The notes below the pieces were generated by a model, which searched no databases, was not told the DNA's origin, and worked only from the letters and a program-made list of their open reading frames with translations. 64,000 bases of DNA from positions 37,344,288 to 37,408,287 of the forward strand of contig CM036251.1 of NCBI GenBank assembly GCA_020698575.1. Reading direction: 5' to 3'. Both the position numbers and the translations under genes were made by a program. Position 1 is the stretch's first letter, and every line of letters begins with the position of its first letter. This stretch comes from Bostrychus sinensis. Lineage: Eukaryota; Chordata; Actinopteri; Gobiiformes; Eleotridae. Positions 21,339 to 32,950 of the stretch are shown here, one piece after another.

Positions 21339-21346
21339 TTTGGAGC

Positions 21347-21995
21347 ACACAACAACATCATGCACATTCAGCAGTGGTTCTCAGCTTTTATGTCTAAGTT
21401 TACACATTATAAATGTTAAACAGCCTCCTATAACAGCAGATATTGTGCACAATCTTTTAAATAATATTCTACTTCACAAGCAGGGCACAAAGTTTATCCA
21501 GGTCAAAACTGTAACTTTAGTCTGTATTATTAAAAAAAAAAAAAAAAAGAGGCAGGGGAGGAGGAGAGGAGGGCAGTGAAGTGTCGTGCGCTACGTTTCT
21601 GATCAGCACTAAACTCAGATCCAATCATCTGTCCGTTCACCGCTGACAGGTGGGCGTTTTCCCATCATGCACTGAGCCGTGCAGCCTCTGCAGTTGCTCC
21701 CAATGAACTGCGGCGGCTCAGACGCTGGTCTCGTTCGGATCTCACGAGCTTTCGGTGACCGCACTCGTGACATCAGAGCAAGTCGGAAACAAGTCGGACA
21801 CAAATCTAACCGGCGTGCACTGCGCACAGACCAACACCGATCGAAACTGCGCAGGTCTAGCTCATCTCGAACGAGCCTTTTGTCAGTGTCGTTGTAATAT
21901 TTTTGTTGTGATCAAATTAATCGATGCGTCAATTGAAATTAACGCAATTAAATCAATAAATTAACGCACTGCTTTAACGCGATAATTTTCCCAGC
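21347..21995 (+). repeat. GC-rich duplicated repeat, copy B
   Basis: It is a second copy of the unit seen at 17616-17785 plus 19727-20070, here without the 1.9 kb insertion. The right end runs into TTAACGCGATAATTTTCCCA and GCCCTAA, a sequence common at the ends of fish hAT-like elements. A poly-A tract at 21532-21548 marks the place where copy A is interrupted. Confidence 0.75.
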
Positions 21996-22175
21996 CCTAA
22001 TTTTAAACAAAGGTTTTCTTATCAGAAATTTACTTTAATGGATGTGAAATTTAACCAAAATAATTAAAAGGTTGATCATGAAATATTGTTTAATCTCAGA
22101 GTTGGGGAACCTAAAGAAACCAAACAGCAAGTCTCTGTACATGAAAGTGAAGTGATTACAAAAGGTTTTAATATA

Positions 22176-23293
22176 CACTGCTCAAAAAAATAAAAGGAAC
22201 ACTAAAATAACACATCCTAGATCTGAATGAATGAAATATTCTTATTAAATACTTTGTGCTTTACATATTTGAATGTGCTGACAACAAAATCACACAAAAA
22301 TTATCAATGGAAATCAAATTTATTAACCCATCTCATCTTGGTACTTAATAGCAGTCAGACTACCTCTGGCGAGCACATGGAGGGCTGTGCGGCCCCTCAA
22401 AGAAATGCCACCCCACACCATTACTGACCCACTGCCAAACCGGTCATGCTGGAGGATGTTGCAGGCAGCAGAACGTTCTCCACGGCGTCTCCAGACTCTG
22501 TCACATCTGTCACATGTGCTCAGGGTGAACCTGCTTTCATCTGTGAAGAGCACAGAGCGCCAGTGGCGAAATTTGCCAATCTTTGTGTTCTCTGGCAAAT
22601 GCCAAACGTCCTGCATGGTGTTGGGCTGTAAGCACAACCCCCACCTGTGGACATCGGGCCCTCATACCACCCACATGGAGTCTGTTTCTGACCGTTTGAG
22701 CAGACACATGCACATTTGTGGCCTGCTGGAGGTCATTTTGCAGGGCTCTGGCAGTGCTCCTCCTGTTCCTCCTTGCACCAGGGAGGAGGTAGTGGTCCTG
22801 CTTCTGGGTTGTTGCCCTCCTAAGGCCTCCTCCACGTCTCCTGATGTACTGGCCTGTCTCCTGGTAGCGCCTCCATGCTCTGGACACTACGCTGACAGAC
22901 ACAGCAAACCTTCTTGCTACAGCTCACATTGATGTGCCATCCTGGATGAACTGCACTACCTGAGCCACTTGTGTGGGTTGTAGACTCCGTCTCATGCTAC
23001 CACTAGAGTGAAAGCACTGCCAGCATTCAAAAGTCACCAAAACATCAGCCAGAAAGCATAGAAACTGAGAAGTGGTCTGTGGTCACCTCCTGCAGAACCA
23101 CTCCTTTATTGGGGGAGTCTTGCTAATTGCCTATAATTTCCACCTGTTGTCTGTTCTATTTGCACAACAGCAGTGAAACTGATGTCAATCAGTGTTGCTT
23201 CCTAAGTGGACACAGTTTGATTTTACAAAAGTATAATTGACTTGGAGTTACATTGTGTTGTTTAAGTGTTCCTTTTATTTTTTTTGAGCAGTG
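22176..23293 (-). mobile_element. Tc1-like transposon, internally deleted
   Basis: The left end CACTGCTCAAAAAAATAAAA and the right end, the reverse complement with one extra T, form the terminal repeats. A TA precedes the left end. The transposase is on the minus strand and lacks its C-terminal third, so the copy cannot move by itself. Confidence 0.9.
22323..22902 (-). pseudogene. Tc1-like transposase, frameshifted and truncated
   Basis: The helix-turn-helix part is visible from 22902 ([20 protein letters not shown], then a GGGLRRATT hook region). The frame changes near 22560-22600. The catalytic part reads [15 protein letters not shown] with the first Asp, then DRFGSGSVMVWGGISLRGRT. The sequence ends after LARGSLTAIKYQDEM, before the second Asp and the final Glu. 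The deletion therefore removes two of three catalytic residues. Confidence 0.88.
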
Positions 23294-24224
23294 GATTTTA
23301 CAGTGTTTACCCAAGGTGGCAGTGTCGGGGCAGGTCCAGAATAGACAAGAAACAAAAGAGATGTTGGGAGAATATTTTCTCTTCTCATCTAGCCTTTTTT
23401 TTATCTGTGGGCTACTTTGACTTTGTCTATGACATATTGTATTCAAAACTAAAGCTTAAAGGAGTTAGTCAGGGGCAATATTAGGATTATAAATTTAGGG
23501 GTGCTGAGAAAATACAAACAAGAGAAACATATAGCATTGGATAAAATATTAAACATTGAGCCGATGCATTATGAATCATTTATAATGTTATATTTGTAGC
23601 TGTCTATAGTGTGAGTAGGACTATGGGCTACACTGGCTACAGTGACTTTCATTCTGATTCTGACCCCTAATCACACATTTAAAAATATAGTAGGTAGACC
23701 AGAGATGTGAAGGACAAAAATGGTACGGCAAAGTTTACTAAACTTTATGTATGTGATAATGTCTTATCAATTATGTAAGTATTGTCAAAAATCATATTGC
23801 ATATTCTGTCTGTTTTCAACACCAGAAAACGTGATGTTAAATAAACTGGAGAAGCAGCAAGCGCTCAACCCAACTCAGATATACTTATGGTGACTCACAC
23901 AACTTCAGCCTGTGGGTCGTGGCCCATGCACAGCAGGGCATGAGCCTCTGTGTGAATATGAAAATATTCAGTAAAGGAGTACTCAAAACATCAAAATACT
24001 AAAGACAGAAAAAACATTGACAGTTTCAGTCTCTTCTCTTCTGCACCAGTTTGTCAGAGTCAACTATCAACACAATTCATCATGATCCATCACATTTTAT
24101 ACATTGATTAGTTATCAAGTCTGTGCAAAATACTTTTCATTTTTTACATACAAGTATATTTGACAGAAAGTACTTTTATACTTTTACTTAAATAGAAATT
24201 GATACTTGTACTTCTACTTGAGTA

Positions 24225-24634
24225 CCGTATTTTCCGCAATATAGGGCACACTTAAAAGCCTTCAATCTTCTCAAAAAACGACAGTGCGCCTTATAATCCA
24301 GAGCGCCTATATATGAATTTATTCGACGAGATATATAATTTATAATGAGATTATAATGATGAGAGGGATCCGGGCATGCTGGATGCCGTAATCGCCTAAC
24401 TGTTTAAATCGGACACTGAAGATGAAGAATTTGAGGGATTTGTGGACGAGGAATGAACTGAAAAAGTGAGTGTATTGTGTTGTATTTTGTTATAACACTA
24501 ACTGAACCCTTATTATATTATTATTATTATTATTGAGTCCGGTGCGCTTTATATGTGAAAAAAAGTTTGAAAATAGACCATTCAATGACAGTGCGTCTTA
24601 TAATCCGGAGCGCCCTATAGCGTGGAAAATACGG
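24225..24634 (+). mobile_element. Pogo/Tc-mariner-type MITE with TA duplication
   Basis: The ends CCGTATTTTCCGC and GTGGAAAATACGG are inverted and flanked by TA at 24223-24224 and 24635-24636. The 410-bp body repeats the subterminal motif AGTGCGCCTTATAATCC. It sits inside another fish repeat with ACTTTTACTTAA / CTTGAGTAC blocks. Confidence 0.85.
24400..24456 (+). pseudogene. C-terminal tail of a pogo-like transposase inside the MITE
   Basis: Eighteen codons and a stop read LFKSDTEDEEFEGFVDEE. This acidic ending is typical of pogo/Tigger-like fish transposases. It shows that the MITE came from an autonomous parent by internal deletion. Nothing else of the protein remains. Confidence 0.6.
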
Positions 24635-26216
24635 TACATTTTTGCTCCATTACCTGCACTTTTATTTAAGTACAGATTTCATATGATCAAAAATAGCCAC
24701 AATTTTCTATTAGTCTACTTGTTGTTGTACTTAGATGTGTCTCAATAGAGCCTACTGATTACATTCCACTAGTGACAAAAAACACGTCACTGTGATGTGA
24801 GTTAACTCATTGTTCACTTCTTTTGTTTCTTACTTAGGAAATGCAGCCACCTCTCAGACATCAAGCTGCCAACCCGTATGCTGGTCTGATGAATAAATAC
24901 AAGGCTAACCCTGTATGTTCTGACCCTACAGCTTTCACCCTGTACTGTACGTTACAACCTCAGATCTCATAATGAAGGAACCTATATATTCAACAAAACT
25001 GCCTACATGTTGGCAGCCTGCTCAGTTGGCTGAATTTTTGTTAGGCTACACACAAAAGGGACATATTTAGCAAAAATAAAACTTATTAATAAACTAATAA
25101 AACTATTTTCCTGAAATAGAAAGAAAACAGACAATGTGAGACTTGTACCTGGGTCGCGTCCTGCTCCAAGAGAAAGCTTAACTATGTACTTCCTCACAAT
25201 ATTAAAGAGCTTTCTGTTCCTAGTGGAATATAGTTAGTGGGCTTATCGACACCTCTAGGCTACACTAAGGAGGCTTTAAGTAAAACAAGGATAGAAAAAT
25301 ATTAGAATGATGCAGAAATGGCCCTTATAAGTCATAAAACTGAATACAAATATCTATAGGCTACATTAGCATTATGAGCTGTGTGAGCCTTTGCCATCTT
25401 TCTTTGGGTAGGTTCTTTTATTGCTATGCATATGTTTTGCCACTAGATGGTAACCCAAGAACATTTTTGGTTTGTTCCCTAGGAACTATCTTAGTGGCCT
25501 TGGGCACCATTGTTTTATTTGAGTAGGCCTATAAAGTAGGCTATTTTTGATCTTCTTTTGCTTAGGGTGAAGTCAGGTATATATTGGGTCACTTTCGGGC
25601 AAAATTTTGAAATGGCCTTAAACGTCTATGAACATAAATGAAAACCTCCAAAACAGTTCTGTCTTACTCATGTCACTTGTTTTCTATTATTTAGTAACAA
25701 TTGTGAATTTTCCTTTGTAATATTTTTCTGGGAGTGAATTCCAGATGCCCTGTTTAAGGACAAAAAAGCTGCAATCAGAACAAATAGGCCAGGGACTAAA
25801 TCTGAGACACGCTCCGTTGATCGCCAGCATTGTGAGGGATGTGCCCGAATGCCGGTTTGTGTGCTCTGTTTTAATAAAGACTAGTCTAGGTCAATAAATA
25901 CTAACTTTTACATTTTATTTAGACTCTGGATTCTTTGTGTGTTTTGCAGACATTGATTAGGTTTCAGCTCATTCCAACCATGTAGGCACTGTCTCAACTC
26001 ACCACAGCCCATAGTGACTTGTATTATGGCACATATCCTACAGCTCAGAGTGACTCACAGAGTGGCTCACAACCTATTGCAATGCCATCATGTTTAAATG
26101 TCATTTCAGTGTATTTAATGTGTATATACAGTTAGGTCCATAAATATTTGGACACTGACACACATTTTATTATTTTAGCTTTTTACCAAAACATATTCAG
26201 AATATAGTTATATGTA

Positions 26217-27134
26217 CACTCACCGGCCACTTTATTAGGCACACCTGTCCAACTGCTCGTTAACGCAAATTTCTAATCAGCCAATCACATGGCAGCAACT
26301 CAATGCATTGAGGCTGTAGACATGGTCAAGACGATCTGCTGCAGTTCAAACCGAGCATCAGAATGTGGAAGAAAGGTGATTTAAGTGACTTTGAACGTGG
26401 CATGGTTGAGAAACTGCTGAGCTACTGGAATTTTCACGCACAACCATCTCTAGGGTTTACAGAGATTGGTCCGAAAAAGAGAAAATATCCAGTGAGTGGC
26501 AGTTCTGTGGGCGAAAATGCCTGGTCTGATGAGTCGATTTCTGCTGCAACATTCGGATGGTAGGGTCAGAATTTGGCATCAACAACATGAAAGCATGGCA
26601 CCATCCTGCCTTGTATCAACGGTTCAGGCTGGTGGTGGTGGTGTAATGGTGTGGGGGATATTTTCTTGGCATACTTTGGGCTCCTTAGTACCAATTGAGC
26701 ATCGTTGCAACACCACAGCCGACCTGAGTATTGTTGCTGACCATGTCCATCCCTTTATGACCACAGTGTACCCATCTTCCGATGGCTACATCCAGCAAGA
26801 TAACGCGCCATGTCATAAAGCTCCAATCATCTCAGACTGGTTTCTTGAACATGACAGAGTTCACTGTACTCAAATGGCCTCCACAGTCACCAGATCTCAA
26901 TCCAACAGAGCACCTTTGCGATGTGGTGGAACAGGAGATTCGCATCATGGATGTGCAGCCGACAAATCTGCAGCAACTATGTGATGCTATCATGTCAATA
27001 TGGACAAAACTCTCTGAGAAATGTTTCCAGTACCTTGTTGAATCTATGCCACGAAGGATAAAGGCAGTTCTGAAGGCAAAAGGGGGTCCAACCCGGTACT
27101 AGCAAGGTGTACCTAATAAAGTGGCCGGTGAGTG
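26217..27134 (+). mobile_element. Second Tc1-like element nested in the first
   Basis: Ends CACTCACCGGCCACTTTATT and the matching inverted sequence at 27104-27134, flanked by TA on both sides (26215-26216 and 27135-27136). At 918 bp it is shorter than a full Tc1 element because the transposase is internally deleted. Confidence 0.92.
26363..27102 (+). pseudogene. Tc1-like transposase, internal deletion and frameshift
   Basis: The N-terminal part reads DLSDFERGMVEKL. Near 26525 the sequence jumps to WSDES with the first catalytic Asp, so the middle of the protein is deleted. The core continues with HSDGRVRIWHQQ, GGGGVMVWGIF and YIQQDNAPCHK (second Asp). After a frameshift near 26840 it reads WPPQSPDLNPTEHLCDVVEQ with the final Glu, and ends KAKGGPTRY. 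Confidence 0.9.
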
Positions 27135-27189
27135 TATATTTGCATTTGGAAGCTGTCTCAATGGAAATGAACCAGACCATCCTTAGGCT

Positions 27190-27960
27190 GGATCAAAATG
27201 GTGAAGAAAAACCCTTCACAACTTCCATCTTAGTGTAGAAGACCCAGGAAGTAGATCTATTAGTATCTAGGTGCACCATAACAAGACAACTTAATGAGAG
27301 AAAATACAAAGGATTCACCACAAAGTGCAAACCATTCATCACCCTCAACAATAGAAAGGTCACATTTGACCAAAAAACACCTAATGAAGCCAGACCAGGT
27401 CTGGAACAGCAGTCTTTGGATAGATGAGACTCAGACAGAACTGTACCAGAATGATGGACAGAGGAAAGTCTGGAGAAGGCTTGGAATGGCTCTTGATCCA
27501 AAGCACAGCGCATCTTCTGTAAAACATGGTGGAGCAGTGTGACGCATGAGCTGCAGAACTTCCAATGGCTCTGGGTCACTGATGTTTACTGATGATGTGA
27601 CAGAAGACAAGAAGTAGCCGGTTGAATTCTGATGTGTATAGGGATAAAGTTTCAGATTCAGACAAAAGCCACAAAGTTGATGGAAGGCGCTCCACAGTAC
27701 AGACGAACAGTGACCCAAAACATACTGCAAAAGCAACTTAGGTTTTTTTTAAAGCAAATAAGTGAATTATTCCTCAATGGCCAAGTCAGTCACCAAATAT
27801 AAGCCCGAGTGAACTGCATTTTATTTGTTTAAGACAAAACCTAAGGCAGAAAGACCCAAAAAACAAGCAACAACTGAAGACAGCTACAGTAAAGGCCTGG
27901 CAGAGCATCACAAAGGGGGAAACCCGGTGTTTGGTGATGTCCATAAGCTCATCGCCTGCA
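27190..27960 (+). pseudogene. Transposase remnant of the outer Tc1-like element
   Basis: Recognisable parts are SSLWIDETQTELYQNDGQRK, VWRRLGMALDPKH and SSVKHGGAV, equal to the first-Asp region and the GGG(S) motif of Tc1 transposases. Many stops and frame changes follow. A later block (WPSQSPNISPSE-like, near 27775-27810) is the region of the final Glu. Confidence 0.7.
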
Positions 27961-28315
27961 AAGGATTTTTAACAGAAAAAAAAGAACATTTTATTTATGG
28001 TAATGTTAATTTGTGCTTTTGGCTACTGCACTCAGCTCCACCTCTGTCCTGCTGTGATAGCCCCACCGCCTTCCCTCTAGACTGAACGCTATTGGTTGAA
28101 CTGTGCCAGTGTCTGCCTGATTAGTGCTGCAGCAGCTGTAGTAATCCGTGGTTGACGGTTTAACTCTGAGTTAACAAAGAAAGTTCAGAACCAGCTTCAA
28201 GCAACACATGAACCCAAAGTTACTCAGTTGGATTTGTTTAGTTTTTGTAACCCAGAAGTTACTCCACAACTGAGTTTATTTAACAGGCTTCTAGCAATAG
28301 GCCACAGCACGGTTG

Positions 28316-28480
28316 GGTTTGAAACCAAAACAAAAAATGTAAACAAAAACAACTTGGCCATTATCTAAAATATATTTTCAATTGTTAATAAATCATCTGT
28401 ACCATTGTTATCAGTAAAACTAATATTTGATTTAAACATGTTTACATCATATCTTGGCACATAGCACCTTAAAGCACAGT
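28316..28480 (+). repeat. Dispersed repeat family R2, copy 2
   Basis: Shares AACAACTTGGCCATTAT, AATTGTTAATAAATCA and ACATGTTTACATCATAT with copy 1 at 694-905. It lies within the outer Tc1-like element. Confidence 0.8.
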
Positions 28481-29852
28481 ACCTGTGTTTTGAATAAGTT
28501 TTGGTTAACGGCTAAAATAACAAAACTTCACTGTCAGTGTCCAAATACTTATGGACTCAACTGTAGCTTGTGCACTTGAATTGTTTATTTAAATGTTGAT
28601 GTATTGGTATTTCAATTTTAGGGTGCCTTTTTAACATCTGTCCAGGGAGTGCAGATGAAAAATAGTCACTTGGCTAACCTGGTGCATTTACAGAAATGTG
28701 AATGACTAAACAAATTTTAAAAAATATTTTGTCATCCTTTTTTATCTTGTTCATATGTTTATTTCTATCTTCTCTGTCAGTGAGTAATACTGTACTTGTA
28801 CTATGTTAACATGGTTTTTATGTTAACATGGATTGGGCTGGGGGTCTGCTAGCTCATGCTACGTCCTAAATGTAATTTATTCCCATTTATCATGTGCAAT
28901 AAATGCAGCACGCCTCCAAACACAGTTCCATTGTCTTGTGAGTCATCCAGCAAACACAAATAAGCTACCTGCTGTTCTGCTGTGGTGCAGCTGGAAAACC
29001 ACTAAAGCTGGGGACACTACAACTTTTACAGTTGTTACAGATTTTGAAAAGACCTGGAGGACACATTAACAGACTGGTTTCTGAGATTTTTTTTTTTAAT
29101 CTAGGCATCACACATTTAACAACTGCACCTGATGAGGGATCACAAACCACAGGATTCATCAAACCCACTGAGGCCAACTCGTCTCACCTGTTTGCTGTAC
29201 CAGGGCCTGAGTGAAGCAACTTTTGTTGACCGCTCATATCCTCATAATCACCACCGCATCTGTTATTACTTTGGTCTCATTTTTCATATCTGTGTTCATA
29301 CATCTGTCAGACTGCTGTGATAGCCGATTGTTGGTTTAATAAAAGTACCTAAACGCATCCTGGATCTCAGCATCTCTGTTGTATGGGCGTCTCAAAGTGT
29401 GTCACAAATCTGTGAACTATAAGACCACGTATATAGTCTCAACGTTGTTAGTTATAAGACCAAGCATAATTGTAGCAGACTTCATGATGTGATTGCCTTT
29501 TTTCAGAGCAGTTGGGTAAAAAGTCCACCATCTAGCTGGATAATGAGATCTTAAGTCCTAGGTTGCACAGTTTTAGGAAGAGCTGTTCTGAAAGACTTTT
29601 AAAAGCTAACGTCAATAAAAAGCTGCCTTGCAAAGTATTCATCAGTGAGACACTTAAGCTTGTCTTTCAATAGTTCAATATGAAAAGTAATCTTCAAAAT
29701 AAATTATGAAATAATTCAATGTACCCCCTGCAAAGTGTTTGCGTACAGGGAACCCTAGGGGTACACAGCACTTTCCAGGGGGTACTTGGAATTGCAATCT
29801 TTTGAGGTTTATGAAAGGCAAGCTCAAGTGTCTCATTAACTAATGAAACTGC

Positions 29853-29900
<48 letters not shown>
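29853..29900. repeat. (AAT)n microsatellite
   Basis: About 16 perfect AAT units. The surrounding 28570-29850 and 29901-30670 hold no recognisable gene. Confidence 0.95.
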
Positions 29901-29902
<2 letters not shown>

Positions 29903-30683
29903 TTCTCAAATTTTTAATATATATTTATTTTACACATATTTTCACATTTTATTTTAAATAGTTTGTTAACTTTAACTTAAAAAGGGAGTTTCTCAAATGT
30001 TTTTTTTAGTAAAATTATCAGTCCAAGATTAATATTTATTTAACATGTATATGTTTATTTGGCTGTTTTTGACTGTGCATTACTGTTTTGTGCATCTCTA
30101 TGCATTTTTATGCTATAATTTCATGCCAGTTACATGTACAACTCTGTCTTATTTTTAAATTAAAATACATTTTCAGACATTAAGCATGCACAAAAACAAA
30201 CATTTGCTCAAAATTCAAGCCCAGTGAAAACTTAAGCTGCACTACCTGATTTTGTGACTGTAATTTTTTTTTTTTTTTTTTTTTTGTGTCCAAAAAAATG
30301 TTGAATTTGAATGATACATGCCCCTTTCCTAATTCCTCTCCTTCGCGACACTCTATTACAGTCTCCCACAAACCTGGAAGTATGTACACAAGCCAGGAGC
30401 TATCTGTATAAAATAGCAGAGATCTGGAGTTTGCTTTTAATTCTTTAAAATAAAAAATAAAAATACTGTGAATAAGCTATATATTTTGAAATAAAACAAT
30501 AGCTCCTTTACATTATTCCTGATAGATTCTGGTTGTGGATAGATAAAGGATGTACTGACCAATCAGAGTGCTCCTGCACTATGAAAGTGTGTGATTGGTT
30601 AAACTGTTCCTTCCCTCACTCTAAAACAAAAACCCTTATAATACAGCCCACAGGTGACCTCAAAGTCTCATTTTTTCTCAGAT

Positions 30684-30729
30684 CCATCTATCCATCTTCT
30701 TCTGCTTTATCCAGGACCGGGTCGTGGAC
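30684..30729 (-). mobile_element. 46-bp Rex3-like LINE stub with 12-bp TSD
   Basis: The sequence CCATCTATCCATCTTCTTCT and the following GGACCGGGTCGTGG equal the extreme 3' end of the Rex3-like LINE (minus orientation). TTTTTCTCAGAT is duplicated on both sides (30672-30683, 30730-30741). Confidence 0.8.
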
Positions 30730-31916
30730 TTTTTCTCAGATGACTTCTGTTATGCTGTACTAATAACTAAATAATTATCTTTGCCGATACAAGAAAAAAT
30801 AAATCAGGTAGTACAGCCTTAATTTGCATAAGGTTTGCAAAAAACTGTTTTACAAAATAGCTCCATGGCAACCCCTGGAAAATCAAATAACATTACACCT
30901 ATGGGAGTCGACTGGACACGCTTGTAATCACAGATAAATGGAATTTGGCACAGTCACAGATCATGTCAGGACAAGCAAAAAAAAAAAAAAAAAAAAAAAA
31001 ATTAAAGGAAAAATTAAGGCCCCGCCCTAAACCCAGCAGGAAGGCAACAATTTTAGCATTGCATTTTCTGTTAATCTCTATTTTATTCTATAGTTTAGGT
31101 CCAGTTTATTGCAGGTTTTGGCTCATGTGAAATCATTAAAAATGGTACACGGAAAGCCAGATCTTTTCAGTGGTGGTACTTGGTCTGAACAGTTTTTATT
31201 TAGACATAACTGTCAAGACTGAATAAGTATTGTATTTGTAGTTTATGTTTAAACCACAACTGAGGTAGTAACTATGGTATTTGTATTTGTCAGTATGATG
31301 TAGTATAATATTGACATAGTATATTTATAGTAACGTTGAAATATACGTTGAGCGATATTCAAAGCCAGCTGTTGGATTGTCCAGCAGCCTCTGTTACTCT
31401 CTTGTTCTCTGAGACAATCTGTGCAGTGTGGGCCTGTGAACGGGGCCTTGTGTGGGCCCCACAGTGCCTTGACAGCAAAGGGGGTGTTGTTGGGGTGGGT
31501 GCTCCAGCTGTGGCCCACAACAACATCTCTCACATGTGGGGGGGCACACAGGGGTATTGTTATACATACACTGTGTGGGAGTCTGATAAGGAGAGACTGA
31601 TTATAACCTCCTCCCCCTGAAGAGGCTGTGTCACAGCAAAATAGTACACTACTGTATATCATACATTTATCCTCACAATATCACCCTTTTATTGGCCTCA
31701 GGTGGTGACATAGGTCCTCTAGGACTCTAGAAACCCTAGACCCTTTTCTTAGGCCCCTGCTTGAAAACAACATGCCCAAAAAGCAAGGCAAAATTAGAGG
31801 GGTTTTAGTACAGAAATGTTTAGGCAGAATTCCTATTTAGCATAATTATGCAAATGTTAGATATTTGCTGCTAAATTTCAGTTTATTTGCTTGTTGTTGG
31901 AAAATTGTTTGATTTG

Positions 31917-32130
31917 GGGAGATGGTGGTGCAGTGGGTTAAGCCCAGTCACCAGAGCATGGCCAGTTCAAATCTCATCTTAAGCACATACTGTCCCTGGG
32001 CAAGACACTTCACCCACCTTGCCTATGTATGAATGTGTCAGTGTGGCCGTATTTGGTGGCGGTCAGAGGGGCTGTAGGTGGAGATTGGCACCCTCGCTTC
32101 TGTCAGTCTGCCCCAGGGCAACTGTGGCTA
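31917..32130 (+). repeat. tRNA-like SINE, 5' part
   Basis: The head GGTGGTGCAGTGGGTTAAG and the B-box-like CAGTTCAAATCTC suggest an RNA polymerase III promoter. Then come GGGCAAGACACTTCACCCA and GAATGTGTCAGTGTGGCCGT, shared with 50905-51060. It ends in CTGCCCCAGGGCAACTGTGG, shared with 1884-2030. Confidence 0.65.
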
Positions 32131-32601
32131 TGTTACTCAATGTTTACCTTAAATAATGTGGTGTGGTTTCATGGTGCATGCCTAATAGTGGACCCATTTT
32201 TGTGTCCGCTAGGATTCAAGAGGATATATGAAAAGTGATTTTAGGTGCCAGGATAGAGTAATAATAAAACCATGTTCTTTTTCTTTTATTTCAATTGAAA
32301 GTAAATATGAATAGGAACCACAGTAAAGTTTTTTGTAACTGCTTAGACTCAAAATGTCAAAATACGGACACAATTTCTGAAACTTGAGAGGAAAAAAATT
32401 AACTCACACCGGCACAACTTTATGCACATTCACAATCACACAAGATTTTGCAAAATATAAAACACAATTATCTGCTTTTCAAACACACAAAAACTGAAAA
32501 ACTTCCTTTAATACAAAGAAATCAGGAGATGATGACATTTAAAGAAATGCTCAGAGGAAGAGGAGGAACAGGTTCAGTAGAAACAGAGACCACTGCTGTG
32601 G

Positions 32602-32950
32602 TCCAGGTCTAAATCAGAGAGACTGTGTGGTCCTGGTCTGAACCAGGGCCTGATCCAGAGACTGTGTGGTCCTGGTCTGAACCAGGGCCTGATCCAGAGA
32701 CTGTGTGGTCCTGGTCTGAACCAGGGCCTGATCCAGAGACTGTGTGGTCCTGGTCTGAACCAGGGCCTGATCCAGAGACTGTGTGGTCCCACTCTGAACC
32801 AGGGCCTGATACAGAGACTCTGTGGTCCCGGTCTGAACCAGGGCCTGATCCAGAGACTGTGTGGTCCCTGGTCTGAACCAGGGCCTGATCCAGAGACTGT
32901 GTGGTCCCACTCTGAACCAGGGCCTGATACAGAGACTCTGTGGTCCAAGT
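32602..32950. repeat. 39-bp minisatellite, about 8-9 copies
   Basis: Unit begins GACTGTGTGGTCCTGGTCTG. Because 39 is divisible by three, open frames arise on both strands with 13-residue repeats (WSWSEPGPDPETV on the plus strand). A variant with ACTCTGAACC and GATACAGAGACTC occurs near 32786 and again near 32905, hinting at a higher-order unit. No evidence of a real protein. Confidence 0.92.

Larger units (their letters stand above)
26129..28563 (+). mobile_element. Tc1/mariner-like element hosting another Tc1 element
   Basis: The left end reads CAGTTAGGTCCATAAATATT and the right end is its inverted match with small changes. TA is duplicated at 26127-26128 and 28564-28565. The left part is split by the insertion at 26217-27134, and a copy of repeat R2 lies at 28316-28480. 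A broken transposase is on the plus strand between 27190 and 27960. Confidence 0.88.

Noticed and set aside
24838..24972. Short exon-like stretch beginning MQPPLRHQAANPYAGL after a TTACTTAG acceptor
   Set aside because: Only 43 codons, no recognised family and no partner exons. Good-looking splice signals occur often by chance.
31249..31662. 137-codon minus-strand open frame
   Set aside because: No similarity recalled and low-complexity composition. An overlapping plus-strand frame is equally open.
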